Below, one piece after another: positions 35,901 to 47,821 of a stretch of DNA of 64,000 bases (positions are counted from its first letter, which is position 1; every line of letters starts with the position of its first letter). Source of the DNA: Sarcocystis neurona (lineage: Eukaryota > Apicomplexa > Conoidasida > Eucoccidiorida > Sarcocystidae); contig KL647293.1 in NCBI GenBank assembly GCA_000727475.1, forward strand, positions 659,216-723,215, read 5' to 3'. A program made the translations under genes and the position numbers. The notes under the pieces were generated by a model. It was given only the letters and a program-made list of their open reading frames with translations, had not been told where the DNA came from and searched no databases.

Positions 35901-36360
35901 ACACATAATTTCTCATCTACCCTCTCATTTCAGTGATATTTTTACTCGTTGCACGGCCGACTGAGGAGAACAGCATATCCATCGGACGACAGAACTGGGC
36001 GCCACAGAAAAGCAGGAAAATTGCTGCTTAAACTCTAAGGCTACTGATATGCAGTCTCTTCGTTCTCTGCTCCTTCGCCGGAGTGAATAGCCTCGCCACC
36101 ATTGCTTCCCCTGCCGTTGCGCGCTCTACTGTGTTCCACACTGCCCCTTTTTATTTGGTGACTTCTGCAATAGCTTGACTTTCTCTTGCCGCTGGTTTCG
36201 CCGGTGTCGTAGCTGTCGGTGCTGCGCTACTCCCGACGGTGCGGCTGCTGCCGGCGCTACGGTGCTCCTGCCTGTGTTACTGCTTATCCAAGTGTCGCTG
36301 CTGACGACACACCTGCTGTCGTGCTGGTCTGTTACTCTCGCTTTCTTGTATCTTCATCCG
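29901..36360. other. repeat-poor block, no recognisable gene
   Basis: From about 29.9 kb the CAG/CTG repeats stop and base composition becomes even. The part at 30300-31400 is purine-rich on the plus strand (GAAGAGGAAAG-type). 31700-33100 has TG/CA-rich sequence with short TA runs (32188-32215, 33045-33070). 33400-36170 is unremarkable. Open frames stay below about 210 codons, many begin at non-ATG codons, and none shows a domain, a signal peptide with support, or paired splice sites. CTG repeats return at about 36200. Confidence 0.55.
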
Positions 36361-39300
36361 ATGCTGCGGCTGCTGGGGAATCGGGTTTTTGCTGCTAAGG
36401 GTGGGTCTTCCTTTTGGGGCGGCTGGAAGGCGGCAACAGCGCGAGATGAGGAGCGAGGAGCGGGCGGTAGCAGCAGCAATCGGATTTATGCTGCTGCAGC
36501 AGCAGCACACCAGGATGCAGCCAACGACCTGACGCAAGCGATTCAACGAAGCAAAGAAGCTGTTTACCAACTTGACAAGAGACAGCAGCACGTCGAGCGC
36601 CGAATAAAAGTAGGTACCTTAAGGCGTCGGGAGGTAGCACCTGTTTCGTTACTATTTCTGCACGCCACACAGCTTCCAGACGTCCGTTCGCTCTGTGAAA
36701 GAAAAGAAGGACGCATGCATCCTTGCAAGCAATAGAGGCCAACACCGAGCCGTTCCCCCAGAGTGTAATCAAAACAGACGTGCACGCGCTTCCCCCAAGA
36801 AAATACTTTGTGCCACATGGGAGGACAACAAGAATCGACAGCTGCATGCCGTATCTTTACCACGGAGTCCTCCGGCAAAACTACAGAGATACTGGTGGTT
36901 GTCAACACCTTTCCACTCAGTGATCTGGTCACGCGTGGTACGCACAGTCCAGCACTTTTTCCCTTGAAATTCTTTTGTTTGGTGTAATGTTCGTATACGC
37001 CTACGTTTTGCTGTTTTCTTGTGTGGCGCAGCTCACACGTCTTTCTGATAGAAGACTGCCAGGAGTATCTCACTCGCATGTAGTAGCGCCCGCTTCTCAG
37101 GGGAACATGATCGAACTCTGCTTCTCCCTCATCACGCTACTGAGTAGGCAACACTTTTGTAGCCATCTGCATCCAGCTGTAGTTTGTGGAGGACGTCTAG
37201 CTCACCTGCTGCGTGTAGTGGAAGAGCTAAGAAGACGACGTTTTCTCAAAAGAATTCGCGCTGGCTTTTTTACTCAGCTGAGGCCTTCTGCGTAGACGGA
37301 GTTGCTCTTGAACGGCGTACTCCCAGCAGCTCCCATAGCACACAACAGTGTTTGCGCCTGGCTTCCTTCTACTTACAGAAAGTGGAAATATTCTTCAAAA
37401 ACTATGTCTGAGAGCTTTTTTTTTCGGGTGGCCGGCTTATTTACAGATGTTTATAGTAACCAGTCCACACGGATCAAGAGACATTGCTGAAAAACAGATT
37501 CGCATGCGGTGGTGACGTAAAGTCTCCTGCTGATGAGCTGCATGTAAACCTCCTACGCACGCACGCAAATGCTAATGCCGCAGACGTCGACACACCAAAT
37601 ACAGACTTCCGCTCATATGAGGACACTGTGCGCGTAACCACATAGGTTCCTTAGGATCCCGTATGGATCCTGCATGTAATTGAATATGGAGAAGACCGTA
37701 CAAAGAGAGTAAGTAAGGAATGATGGACGCAGTAGGTTTCTGCGTATGTGCCCGTAATCGTAGGGAGAAAATCTTACGAAGAGTGAGTAAGAAGTGATGG
37801 ACGCAGTGGGTCTCTGCCGGTCTACCCGTAGTCATAAGGGAGAAAACCGTACAAAGAGAGTGAGTTAGGAATGACGGACGCTGCACGTCTCTGCGTGGCT
37901 ACTTATAGTCGTAGACATGTCTTTTTTTAATATCCGCCTGCGGCGCGTGCTACGCTCTTGCGTGTCTACCGGTGCACACACGTACCTGTTTACCTCTACA
38001 TACGTACACATAGATATACGGGTAAACAAAGAAATGTTCTTCAGTCACTTTTTCCACACACAACGCGACATGTGTGTCCTGCGCAGTGAAGCTGGATTTC
38101 ATTGCGTCCACTCTAAATACTCATCTTCTTCCTGCTGCTGCTACTGCAGACCACCCCTGCAGAGGCGACACGCACGTCGCAGTCGGCTGCAGCCAAAAAA
38201 GCGCTGCTTTCTTGGAAACTAAAGACACCGGCTCAGCATTACCTGTGACGCGCACCCTGCAGTATACATGTACCGGTTCCTGTACCTGCTGACCCCATTA
38301 TGTATATATGTGTTCATATACATCTCTTTCTACATGTGTCTATATATATATATATAAAGAGCTCTCTGTGTCCGTATATACATATAAAGAGCTCTCTACT
38401 TCTACCTGTAAAAACACATCTATGTGCCTAACCTGTCTGCATACCCTTCTATTGATCACTACAGATAGGTAAGTGGGTGTGTATATTTGTCTCTACATGT
38501 AAACTGTGGGGTCTACTAATACAGAGGCACGAGGAAGTGGCATAAGACCGCGTGATGGAAGCGGCTCTGACATCCGGAAGACAATTTATTTCGGAACGAA
38601 GGCAGCAGCTGACGTGTGCGTTTGCCGAGCTGTATTCGCACCTTTTCCTACTCTGTGCATACGTATGTACATGCGCCGACGTACACATGCGTACACATAA
38701 ATATATATATATAGATATATATATATGCATGTGTGGAAGTGTCTTGATGCCGGCGGCCGTGTATGATTTCCGGCTTCCGCTGCAGCACCAGGAGGCAGCA
38801 GCACGGCAGAGCGTGGCAGCAGGGGATAAGCGCGGGGCGCTGCTGTGTTTGAGAAGAAAGAAACTCTTCGAAGATGACCTGCAGCAGCTGCTGACTTCTC
38901 GCATGGCACTAGAGACGCAGATCGTCTCCCTTGAAGCCGCGCACACGCAGCAGCTTGCAGTCCAGGCCATGGCAGGAGCAGCTAAGGCCCACCGGTCGTT
39001 CAGTCAAAAACTGTACGTATTTCACTCTCCTGCTGCTGCTACAACTGCAGTAACTGTTGTTGCAACGACGACTGCAACTGAGGTTGCGATTGTTCCTGCT
39101 GCGGCTGCTGCTGCTGCCGTTGCTGTTGCCGTCGAAATCGGAGGGGGGGACGAGCTTGAAACGTACTGGTGTGGCTGATGCAGCGTGTGGGGGGGCCCTT
39201 GTCCAGTGGCTGTGGCTGTTTCTGCCGCTCACACACTGCCGAAAAAAGGGAAGTTGCTGCTGGTCCTGCTGTTGCTGCTTCTTAGCTTTACCGCTGCCAC

Positions 39301-41643
39301 TGCTGCGGCTAGGGCGAGCTTGTCTTGCTGCTAGTGCAGCTGCTGATGAAATAAAACATGCTTAACGAGTGCTTTTGCCGCTGGGCAGGAGGGCATCGGC
39401 CTGCCGCGACAAAGGCGGTATCGGCTTTACATCTGCTGCTGCAGCTCATGGTCAGGTTGCTGATGTTGTTGGGGGCACTTAGTTTCACTACTGCCGCCGC
39501 TGCTGCTTGTGAAGAGGTTGTTGGCTACCGCCGCTTATCTTACTCCGTATGCTGAATACGTCTTTTGGCCTGCGTGCACACATGTAAGGAGGTACATATT
39601 GTTACTGCGGTGCTGATCTTTGACTGCTCACCCGTGGCATTCCTCGTGCTGCTGCTAGTGCTGCGAAGCGTTGCTGGCTCCCTGCGGGTGTGCGGCAGCA
39701 GCAATTATAGTACTGGTGCTTTAACTGCTGCTTCTGCTGCTCGCGTCCTTCGGCAGCAGCCACTGAGTCCGCTGCAATGGGTGGAGTTACTGTTTCTGGT
39801 GTCTCTGCCAACACTTCTGCTGCTGTACAGGTGTCACTGCTGCTGCTACTGGATTCGCACGTCTGTTGCTTTTCTTGCTGTGTGGGACGGCTGTGCTGTT
39901 CCTGTTGCTGGTGCGGCTGACACGCTCCTGCTGCAATAGCGATATTCGTGCCCCACTGTTAATCGGCAGCTCCTGCAGATGAAGCCCATTGCCGCGCCGC
40001 CACTGCCGCGCTTGGCGCATGCAGCGCAGCCAGCGTATCCACGTCTGTCGACAGGAGAACACGCCGCACTCACTTCCGCCGCCGACGGTACTACTGCTGT
40101 TGCTCCATATCGTCTTTGACCTAGTTACGGTGCTGCTGCTGCTGCTTTTCTCACTGCAGTTCATGGTCAACATGTTGCGGTGCAACATCTCGGGCCGCTC
40201 TTTTCCTGGTCTCTTCGGGCATTTTATTGCTGCTGCTGGTGCTTATGTGTTGCTGCAGGTCGCTAGGAAGAATCGACAAGCTGCTGGATGATATTCAGGA
40301 GCAGCAGGACGCGCAGCAAGAGGTTACGCAGGTGCTTGCGCAGAACGTGCCTCTGCTAGACGATGTGAGCGGCAACACCTGTGGGCCGCTGCTTTTAGAG
40401 TCAGCACGCCTGCTGGTGGTTTTGTCAAGGATCCTGCTGCTGCACTTCCTTTCGCCGCGGCTGCGTAGTCTTTTTTCCTTTGCTGCTGCCGGTCGTGTTG
40501 CTGTTGCTGCGCTTGTCGCTGCTGTTATCCCTGTCGCTCCGCGTCGCCGCTGCTGACCGACTACTGTCTTCGGGTGCTGCTGCTCTATTCGCTGTGTTCG
40601 ACTGCTGCTCCTGCCCACCGGTCAGAAGCTGCTGCAGTTCACTGCCCTGGCGTCAAGACACAGCGTGTTGTCTCTCCGCCGGCTGCTGCGCATGCGTTTG
40701 GTTGCAGGATGAGCTACAGCAGGAGTTGCAGCAGATAGAAGCAGAAGAAATGGAAGAAAGAGTGTATCGCCTTGCTTGTTCGATTCCATCGGTGCCAGCT
40801 GACAATAGCGCCGACTCTGCCGTGGCGGAAATGTGTGCCTCTCTGGCCCTGCAGGAGTCCCTCTGTCCGCAGCAGCAGCAGGCGGAGCCACGGCAGCAGC
40901 AGCTGCTGCTGGGGTATCAGCCGGCAGGCGCAGCCGCACCAGCAAGAACAGCAGATGCAACTCGAAACGAGTCGGGACGCAGCGCAGCAGCAGCCACAGC
41001 AACCGCAGCGGGAGCAAAAGCTGCAGTGGGAGACGAAGGACGTGTAGCTTCTCTAGTCTTGTGTGGAGAAGGTGACACTCTGTCGCCAAGAAGCAGCAGT
41101 CAAGCGAGTGTTAGCACCAGAACGTCTAGCAGAAGCACCCGCGGCAGCACCTCCTACAGCACGAGCAGCAGTAGCAGTGGCCTCCCTACGACTGGTGATG
41201 AAGCGACGGCTGCTGCAGCACCAGCAGATCACCATTTCCCCCAGGCGATGAGTTTTATCCGTTTAGAATCAAGAGGCGCAGCAACAGCAGCAGCACGAGA
41301 GGCGCTTGCTGCTTCTGATGTCGCGTCTGCTAGCTGTTTCTTCTCTAGCGGTGCTAGTGCAGCAACACGACCTGCTTGTACCACAGCGAGGAAAAACCAG
41401 GAGGAGGAGGCAGTAATCTTGTGCAAAGCTTCTACGAGGGGCGGTACAGAAAGACGAGGTCCAGCTGCTGCTGTTGGAAGCATCCCTCCAGCTGATACCA
41501 GAGGCGCATGCGTGGGAAGAACAGAAGAAAATTCGGGTCGGACGCTTACGCAGCAGCGCTTCCTGCACCAACACCAACAGCAGGAAGAATTCACCGACGA
41601 CGAGCAATTCCGCATCCTGCTGAGAGAGCTGGCCCGATATTAG
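36361..41643 (+). CDS. SNF7 (CHMP4-like): SNF7/VPS32/CHMP4 family ESCRT-III subunit, four exons
   Basis: SNF7 polymerises on endosomal and other membranes to drive ESCRT-III membrane scission. Exons: 36361-36609 (donor AAA|GTAGGT), 38786-39012 (acceptor CGCTGCAG, donor CT|GTACGT), 40259-40364 (acceptor TTGCTGCAG, donor GAT|GTGAGC) and 40708-41643 (acceptor GGTTGCAG, stop TAG). Phases 0, 2 and 0 match at every junction, giving 505 residues. The core (about residues 58-215) reads AIQRSKEAVYQLDKRQQHVE, then HQEAAARQSVAAGDKRGALL, LRRKKLFEDDLQQLL, AMAGAAKAHRSF, GRIDKLLDDIQEQQD and DDELQQELQQIEAEE. These are the helices and acidic regulatory segment of Snf7, with the basic first half and acidic second half. 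The start was chosen at MLRLLGNRVF because it sits as in CHMP4/Snf7. The usual length is about 220-240 residues; the extra is a Gln/Ala/Ser-rich C-terminal region ending EEFTDDEQFRILLRELARY, an acidic helix that could serve as a MIT-binding tail. CHMP6-like identity is less likely. Confidence 0.85.
37688..37914. repeat. 75-76 bp intronic minisatellite, three copies
   Basis: Units starting GGAGAA(G/A)A(C/T)C begin at 37688, 37764 and 37839. Each contains GAGTAAG/GAGTGAG, A(A/G)TGA(T/C)GGACGC and GTAGTCGTA-like segments. The array lies in the first intron (36610-38785) of the SNF7 gene. The same intron carries TA microsatellites and a duplicated TATATAAAGAGCTCTCT at 38351 and 38382. Confidence 0.8.
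39013..40258 (+). other. second intron of the SNF7 gene
   Basis: The intron lies between GTACGT (39013) and TGCTGCAG (ending 40258). It is rich in CTG and CTGTTG repeats and has a few open frames (for example 39565-39939) with hydrophobic, Cys-rich shadows. Nothing here needs a separate gene. Confidence 0.7.
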
Positions 41644-43268
41644 TAGAACGCGACGGCGCCAGCAGCTAGTAGCTTGTCCGTAACGTAGTGCGGTTGCTGT
41701 TCTCCCCCCCCCTGGTGCAGGTGGCAGTGTCGGTTTTAACATTCGTCTCCCCAACACCGATGAAAGCAGCAGCAGCAGCAACTCGCGCAGCTAAAACCCT
41801 GCGTGCAGGAGATTGGCGACAGCGAAGGCTTCAACGGAATGAACAGCTGCGTTCGGCAGTAGAAGCTTCAGCAGAGGGAAGGGCAACAACAACAGCAGGG
41901 TGGTGCTGTCGCAGCGGAATGAGTCGCGCGAAACGCAGTAGTGCCACCAGATGTAGCAGCAGGCGCAGCAGAAGTAGTAGCAGCAGCGACACAAGTAGCG
42001 GCGGCAGCGGCAGCCGGAGAAAGCGAAGGCGGCCGATGAAGAACGATTTTGCTGTTGTTCCTGCTGCTGATGCGGGACATCGCAGTAGTAGCACTACGGC
42101 ACGTGAAAAATCTGGCTGACGCGACAACAATTTTTTGTCGCGCGTGCGTCATATTATTTACCTTTGTCGACCAATGCAACAGATCAACTCCGTCCACGTT
42201 GTAGAAAGTAGGTTCCTCAATCTTTCTAGAACTCGTTCTCGTTCCACTTTGAAACTCCAAGACAACAGAGAGAAGCAACAGCCGCATGCCAAAACACACG
42301 CCATTACGCCACCGCTGGCGGGGCGGCTGCCTTGTTACCCCGTGTCTACTTTACCGCGTGCGGCTCGCCGGATGGACGTGCAACAAGTGAACTTCCTTCT
42401 AGAACCGAGAGCACTTGGTAACGCGGAGAGAGAGTTCCTCTGGCGTTGCACTCAGAGGCAGTGGTAACCTCCATGTGAAAGGTTCGTCTCACTTGATCGT
42501 GCTACGCTGCTACTGCGGCTTCACACACAGCAAAATCCGCAGCAGCACGTGCTGCAGCACCAGCTACTCCTGCACATACATCACGAGGACAGCCTTTTCT
42601 GCTACGACTCACCCACGACGGTGAAGCGCGTTCGGGTAGTATGTCAACGAGGGAGATCTCATGCCGGAAGTGAGGCACAGCAGAAATAGAGGCAACGGCA
42701 GGAACAGCAGCGCAGCAGCGGCAGCATTAGTGCGCTAGCCGTATAGCTCAAGTTAACAGAATAGTAAGACATATACAGTGGCGGCAGCAGCAACCACTTG
42801 AGGCACTTGAGGCAGGCATGCAGCTGCTACACACGCAGCATTTTGCAATGCCACCGGCGAGAAGAAGCAAGTGCATGCAACCCAGGCAGTGACAGCATCG
42901 CAGCGCCGACCGTCTGACCCGTAAGAACCGCACGCACCGTGTTGCGCCACGGCCGCCTAGTGTAGTCACTAAGTAAAGAACAGGTGCTCCTTAAAGTGTT
43001 CGGATGGCGAAGTGGCAGCAACAACACCGCCACGTAGCCGTCGCACACGTGGGTAGCAGTGACGGCAGCGGCAGCAGCATCTGCAGCAAAAACAACAGGA
43101 CTTTTCGAAGGAGTCGCGCCTACAGGACGGAGAACATCTTTCTCAGCAATAACACACCAAGCTTGATCATCTTACAGAAGCAGGAGGATAAGCTGCAGAT
43201 ATGGCAACGCCGTGAGCGCTGATGTATCGAAGACAACTGAAGCAGCAGCACAAGTAGCGAAAAACAAA
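41644..43268. other. spacer with ambiguous exon candidates on both strands
   Basis: On the plus strand an acceptor (CCCCCCTGGTGCAG ending 41720) opens a frame to 42119 that becomes Arg/Ser-rich (SRRSRSSSSSDTSSGG). On the minus strand an ATG at 42287 begins MRLLLLSVVLEFQSGTRTSS and reaches a donor AAG|GTAAAT at 42162. It could join in phase 0 to 41846-41736 (LFIPLKPSLSPISC...CWGDEC). The two models overlap and cannot both be right over 41736-41846. The rest (42300-43268) shows nothing recognisable. Confidence 0.35.
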
Positions 43269-43798
43269 CTAGTCCTTGGCAACACGACAAAAATTCCCTA
43301 CGTGGTGACGAATATTTCGCAGACCATATGCTGCAAAGGCAAGTAGAACGACGGCTTCTTTCCGTTGAGTGTGATTCGCTTCACACGTTGACTTCAAGAA
43401 TCGTAGGTAGACGCCAGCAGTAGGGTGCGCCATACGGAGCACTGCTGGGGCCTCTGCGGCAGCGCAGCATGCACGCGACACAACAACGAAACATGTAGCT
43501 TTAGGAAGAAAAAGAACCATTCAGCTGTACAGCGTCCTCAGATCTCCGCGGCGCTGAAGCTGGTATGACAGCGTCAGTACGTACCGTAGACGTAGGGACG
43601 CTGTTTCTGTGACCTAATCTGTGTGGAGGAGTCGGTAGGCCGTGCGTACTGAGAAGCTCGTGGGAGTGCAACAAGGGAAGCGCTGTGGAGCTCATGGCAG
43701 AAGTCGAATGTAGAAGACTGTTGCGTCCCCAGCTGCAAAATATGTTCACAAAGATGGAGCCGTTGTGCCCAACTCGCTTCGTAGTGGCCATGCTCCAT
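43269..43798 (-). CDS. small two-exon hypothetical protein (132 residues)
   Basis: Exon 1 (43585-43798) starts at ATG with MEHGHYEASWAQRLHLC and ends in phase 1 at donor TACG|GTACGT. A 131-base intron follows, ending GCTGCGCTGCCGCAG. Exon 2 (43269-43453) then completes the split codon and gives APAVLRMAHPTAGVYLRFLK through HHVGNFCRVAKD to TAG. Composition is ordinary, with no Gln/Ala/Ser runs, unlike every other gene in the window. I see no signal peptide or membrane segment. The C-terminal half has a helix-like pattern (RKEAVVLLAFAAYGLRNI). The family is not recognised. The frame agreement across the intron supports the model, but it rests on sequence signals alone. Confidence 0.4.
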
Positions 43799-46700
43799 CA
43801 ATGCAGGAAGCCCACCTGGTTACTTCTTGCGCTGCAAAAGTGGAAGTGAATGCGTAGGTTCACGTGTCTGCTGCGAGGCGCACACGGGCCTAACCGCTGC
43901 TAAAGGTGGCTCGTTATCGCGATGTGAAAAACAGGGAAGCATTCTCTTCAGTTACGAAAGGATCCCCGCTGTAATTCCGGCATCACCATTTAGACAGGAG
44001 GCAGTGCGGCGAAAGACGGGTTACTTTATTGTCACAGCGACGTGTTTCCTAGCAAGACTCACACCCTGGAAAAACTTGATTTTCCCCATACAGCATGTCA
44101 GCTCCAAGCGCGAATGTGCTTCATACCTGTAGAAGCGTTAGTCGAAGAGTCGCAGAAAAGGAATATACGTATATCTACATATACGTGTATGCATATATCT
44201 ACCTATTTGTGTACCCATTCATGTATATACATATACACATACATGTGTACATATATATATATACACATACACATGTATATATGTGCGTCATGTATAGGTA
44301 TGCATTGGATATATAGATATATATATATACGTATACATATACATACATATATATATACATACATATATGTATATATATGGTGCGTAGTGCTGCACAACGA
44401 TTTTTACCAGCTTTTCCTGGTGACCGAAAACACTGGTCGCTGTCGAGGCCTTGCTCTGCAATAGACGGAGTCTGATACGTGTGTATGTGGGTCTGGGTGG
44501 GTTTCCAGGGTGTCTTTATTCGTGCAGCGTGTATGAGTGTATAGCCCTTCACGTAATTGCGTAGGAAGGCGTCTTGAATGTGCAACTGCACCTCCCGTGG
44601 GTACGGGACGTGCCTGTGTGCACAGAGAGAAGCGCCTAGGGAGACAAATTCGCACTGCTGCAGAATCCGGCTGCAGACATGCGAACAGATGTGCGTCGCC
44701 GTAGATGGCTTGTCAAAAATGGGTATTTGAAATCCTTCCTGACTCTTCACCTTCTTCCTCCCTCTCCCAAGATATGTACATACACACACACGCCGACACA
44801 CAACCGCGTAGACAGATGCAACTGCCTAGGGGGGTTGCCTTTAAGTGACCGGTGCCTGAACAAAGGTTACGACAAAGCTTCCAAGACTTTCATACGGCCT
44901 ATATGCAGGCGAGTTTTGGCACGCCGAATGTGAAACATCGAGACACCAAACGCCTGGACCTTCAAACGTAGTGTTACGGCTTTTTTGTGTGTAACCGCTC
45001 GCGCACTTCACCGAGGCCAACGCCACCGGACGCGACCACGTATTTCACATTGAATCCCTATTCCACACCGTCCCCTTCCAGCCCGGTCTGCCCTGCTGCT
45101 CTCCTGCTCTCCAACGGTGCTTGTCTACTAACCTCCCTGCTGATCTCGTGCTGGACCGTAACTGCAGATATGACTGTGCTCCTACGTATAACTCCTAAAT
45201 GCTGTCGCTTTTTCTGCGCTATAACAACTGTTCCTGCGGGGCTGCGCAGACCGCTCTGTTCTCTCGTGTACTAGGCGGCCGCATCGCGTGTAACGCTGCT
45301 GCTGTTTCTGCGAGTCTGCTGCTGCACGCATGCTGCTCCCGCAGATACGCTGCATCGTTAAGTGTGAGACAGCATGTCTAATTGCCGCGTTTCTGGTCTT
45401 CCTCCATTCGACTGCGGTGTTGCTTGACTCGGGTGCCGTGCACTTCTGGTATCGTTACTGCTTCTGCTACCGCCCGCTAAGTACGTATCCTGCTGCAGGT
45501 CACTGGAGGCGTGTCCTCCTACCCTAATTCGGCCGCCGCGCTGCCGCTTCTTCTCAGCTGCTTGCTGCCCCAGCTGCTTGCTGCCCCTGGATGCTGCTGC
45601 TACCGCCTGCGCGTCGCCCAGACGATCCAGCTAAGACTGCTTTGTTGACCTTGGGTCGAATGCTGTAGTCCGCTCCCTGCTGCTGGTCCCCCCCTGCTCG
45701 GCTGCCAGCCTTGCTGCCTTTACCGAAGGAGCGTCTCCAGTGTTGGTGGAGTGTGACGTTACAAACGCAACGCGGTTTCTGCAGTAATGTGTCGGTGGTA
45801 GCCGCGCTACTACGGTAGACCAAAATTCATAAAAGCAGCACCGGCAGGCACGTGTCGCTACGGTTACGCCCTACATGAGGCTAGCTGCCGCTGCTGGTGT
45901 CGCTACTCCTGCTGCTGCTGCTTTGGCTGCGTGTGCCGCTTTCGTTTGAAGTTTTACTCGTGCGGCTCCCGCTGCTGCTGCGATGGGCACGCTGCCTGGC
46001 ACTGCCCCGCATACACGCAAGAAGCCGGCAGCAGCAGCAAATTTTCAGCCGCACCACCGACGACGCAGTAGAAGACTCCTCCCACAGCAACAGCCGTGAC
46101 AGTTGCAGCAGCAGCAGCAGCAGCGTCAAAAGAAGCAGTGAAACAACGTCAGAAACCAGTCCCAGACCTGTTTCCGCATGAACGCGCTCCATGTCTCCAG
46201 GGTTCCCCAGCAGTCTGGTCACCACGAGGGCCTTCCCTGACCACTTTTCACCTAAGAAAACAAGAACGGAAGAACGTCTGCCAGACTTCATAGCCAGCAG
46301 TACACACACGTACACCCTGGTGCAAGCCCTCTCAAATCCCTCTCTCTGATTCTTCACGAACGCCCAAAGCTTTTCCTCCACCACATCCACACTTTTGTTC
46401 AACGAGAAACGGGCCCCTGCTGAACGTCAAAACGCAGAGGACTACGAAAATGCCCACCGCAGCCCTGTAGACGCCTGTGCGTGGAAACGAGGGGGGGGGA
46501 GGGGGTACATACGTGTTAATATTAACGTGCGGATGTTCCGAAATATGCGTCGCCTCTTTCGTGCTCTTCGCGCATGTACTCACATAATAGAGAAGTCACC
46601 CATGGGACTATACGGGATGGTTTAAAGACACATACGTTTTGGGAAGATACTCACCTACATACATACGTCCCTGTGTTTTAATATTTACCTAGGTAGTCAA

Positions 46701-47186
46701 ACTTGAGGGTATTCACACGAAGATATGGATATACAGATACACAGATAGATGCGTATGTGCGTGTGTACGGCACCTTTCATATCTCTCATCGACCGGCTGC
46801 CATGTCGACAGCAACGAGACTGAGACCTGTTCGCGACGGCACTGCACTCATGTGTATCTGCATGCGCGGGGTACAGGGATGTAGATGAGAAATATCGGCG
46901 CTTTGTCAAAGTTGAGGTGCGAACGTCTTCCATCTCCATATATGCAGCAAATAGGACCTGCGTGGGAAAGAAACCGCAGAAAAGTAGCCCCTTCTCCTCG
47001 TCCTCCTTCTCTTGCAGTTAACAGCTGCAGGGGTCTCGCAGCAAGGCACCTTCCACCCGCACGCGACCACAGTAAGAAAAGTAGCTGCGCTTCAAGAAGA
47101 GGAAAAAAAAGCAGCAGCAGCAGCTCCCCGGGGCATCTCTGCAGCCCTAAAGCAAGGAGCGGACCAGCGAGTCTTCTCTTGCGGGC
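43799..47186. other. intergenic region, no supported gene
   Basis: Mostly repeat-poor sequence. A TA/TACATA island lies at 44160-44380. CTG/CAG repeats reappear at 45560-45600 and 45890-46130. A minus frame at 45881-46402 starts with ordinary protein-like sequence (VVEEKLWAFVKNQREGFERA, then a donor-like ACCAGG|GTGTAC) but has no ATG and no partner exon I can fix. Confidence 0.45.
44160..44380. repeat. TA / TACATA microsatellite island
   Basis: About 220 bases of TATATA, TACATA and CACATACATG steps. Confidence 0.8.
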
Positions 47187-47821
47187 ATGGGAGAGCGGCA
47201 ACTCGATCGCAGCAACAGCTGCAGCAGCAGCATTTTCTCGACGGAAGGGACTGCAGCAGTCTCAACAGGTGTCGCCTGCGTTCCGCGCCGACGGCGTCTT
47301 CCGAGTCTCGTCAATGAAGAAAGTAGCAGCCGCTCCAGCCAAGCAGAGGCAGCTATTCTCGCCTCTGTCTCGGACACCGAGCGAACAGCCGCAAAGCAGC
47401 AGCGGCGCCTCTGCCTAGTGGCAGCTTCCGCCGACGATCAGCAGCAGTGGGACGACGGCGCCCGCGCGCGCTCGCGCAGCATAAATGGGCAGAAGCCGAT
47501 CCCTGGCTGCTGCTTGACCAGCTTGTCCCAACTGCAGCCCCTCTCCTCTGCGCAGGAAGTGACGCCACGACCCTCTACGCAGGAAAATGGCAGTCGCAGC
47601 AGCGGCGCGGCCAACAAGAGGCTGCAGACGGACACTGCACGGACAAGCAGCAGCAGCAGCATCCCACTCGGGCAAACACAACCTTCTCATACTGTCCCTA
47701 CGGCATCTCCTCCACGCTGTCGCGAAGCGGCCGCAGCCCCGGGACCGGAGAGACGCAGCAGCAGGTGGACGTCTCCTGGTACAAGAATTCCTTCCACGGC
47801 TAAGTACACACGTTGTCGCAA
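47187..47821 (+). CDS. candidate Ser-rich open frame, weak
   Basis: An ATG at 47187 opens a frame (MGERQLDRSNSCSSSIFSTE) that continues to a stop at 47864. It has mixed Ser/Arg/Gln composition and acidic patches such as NEESSSRSSQAEA. Two other frames overlap it, also with plausible composition. The last part, from about 47714, is tandem repeat derived from the carrier gene's 3' end, so any true coding part would end earlier. No domain; convergent with the carrier gene. Confidence 0.2.

Noticed and set aside
36175..36360. Hydrophobic upstream extension of the SNF7 first exon frame
   Set aside because: Snf7 proteins are soluble and begin close to the MLRLLGNRVF position. The upstream part contains CTG-derived Leu and Cys runs.
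41795..41801. AAACCCT, the coccidian telomere-type heptamer
   Set aside because: A single occurrence, not an array, and inside other sequence.
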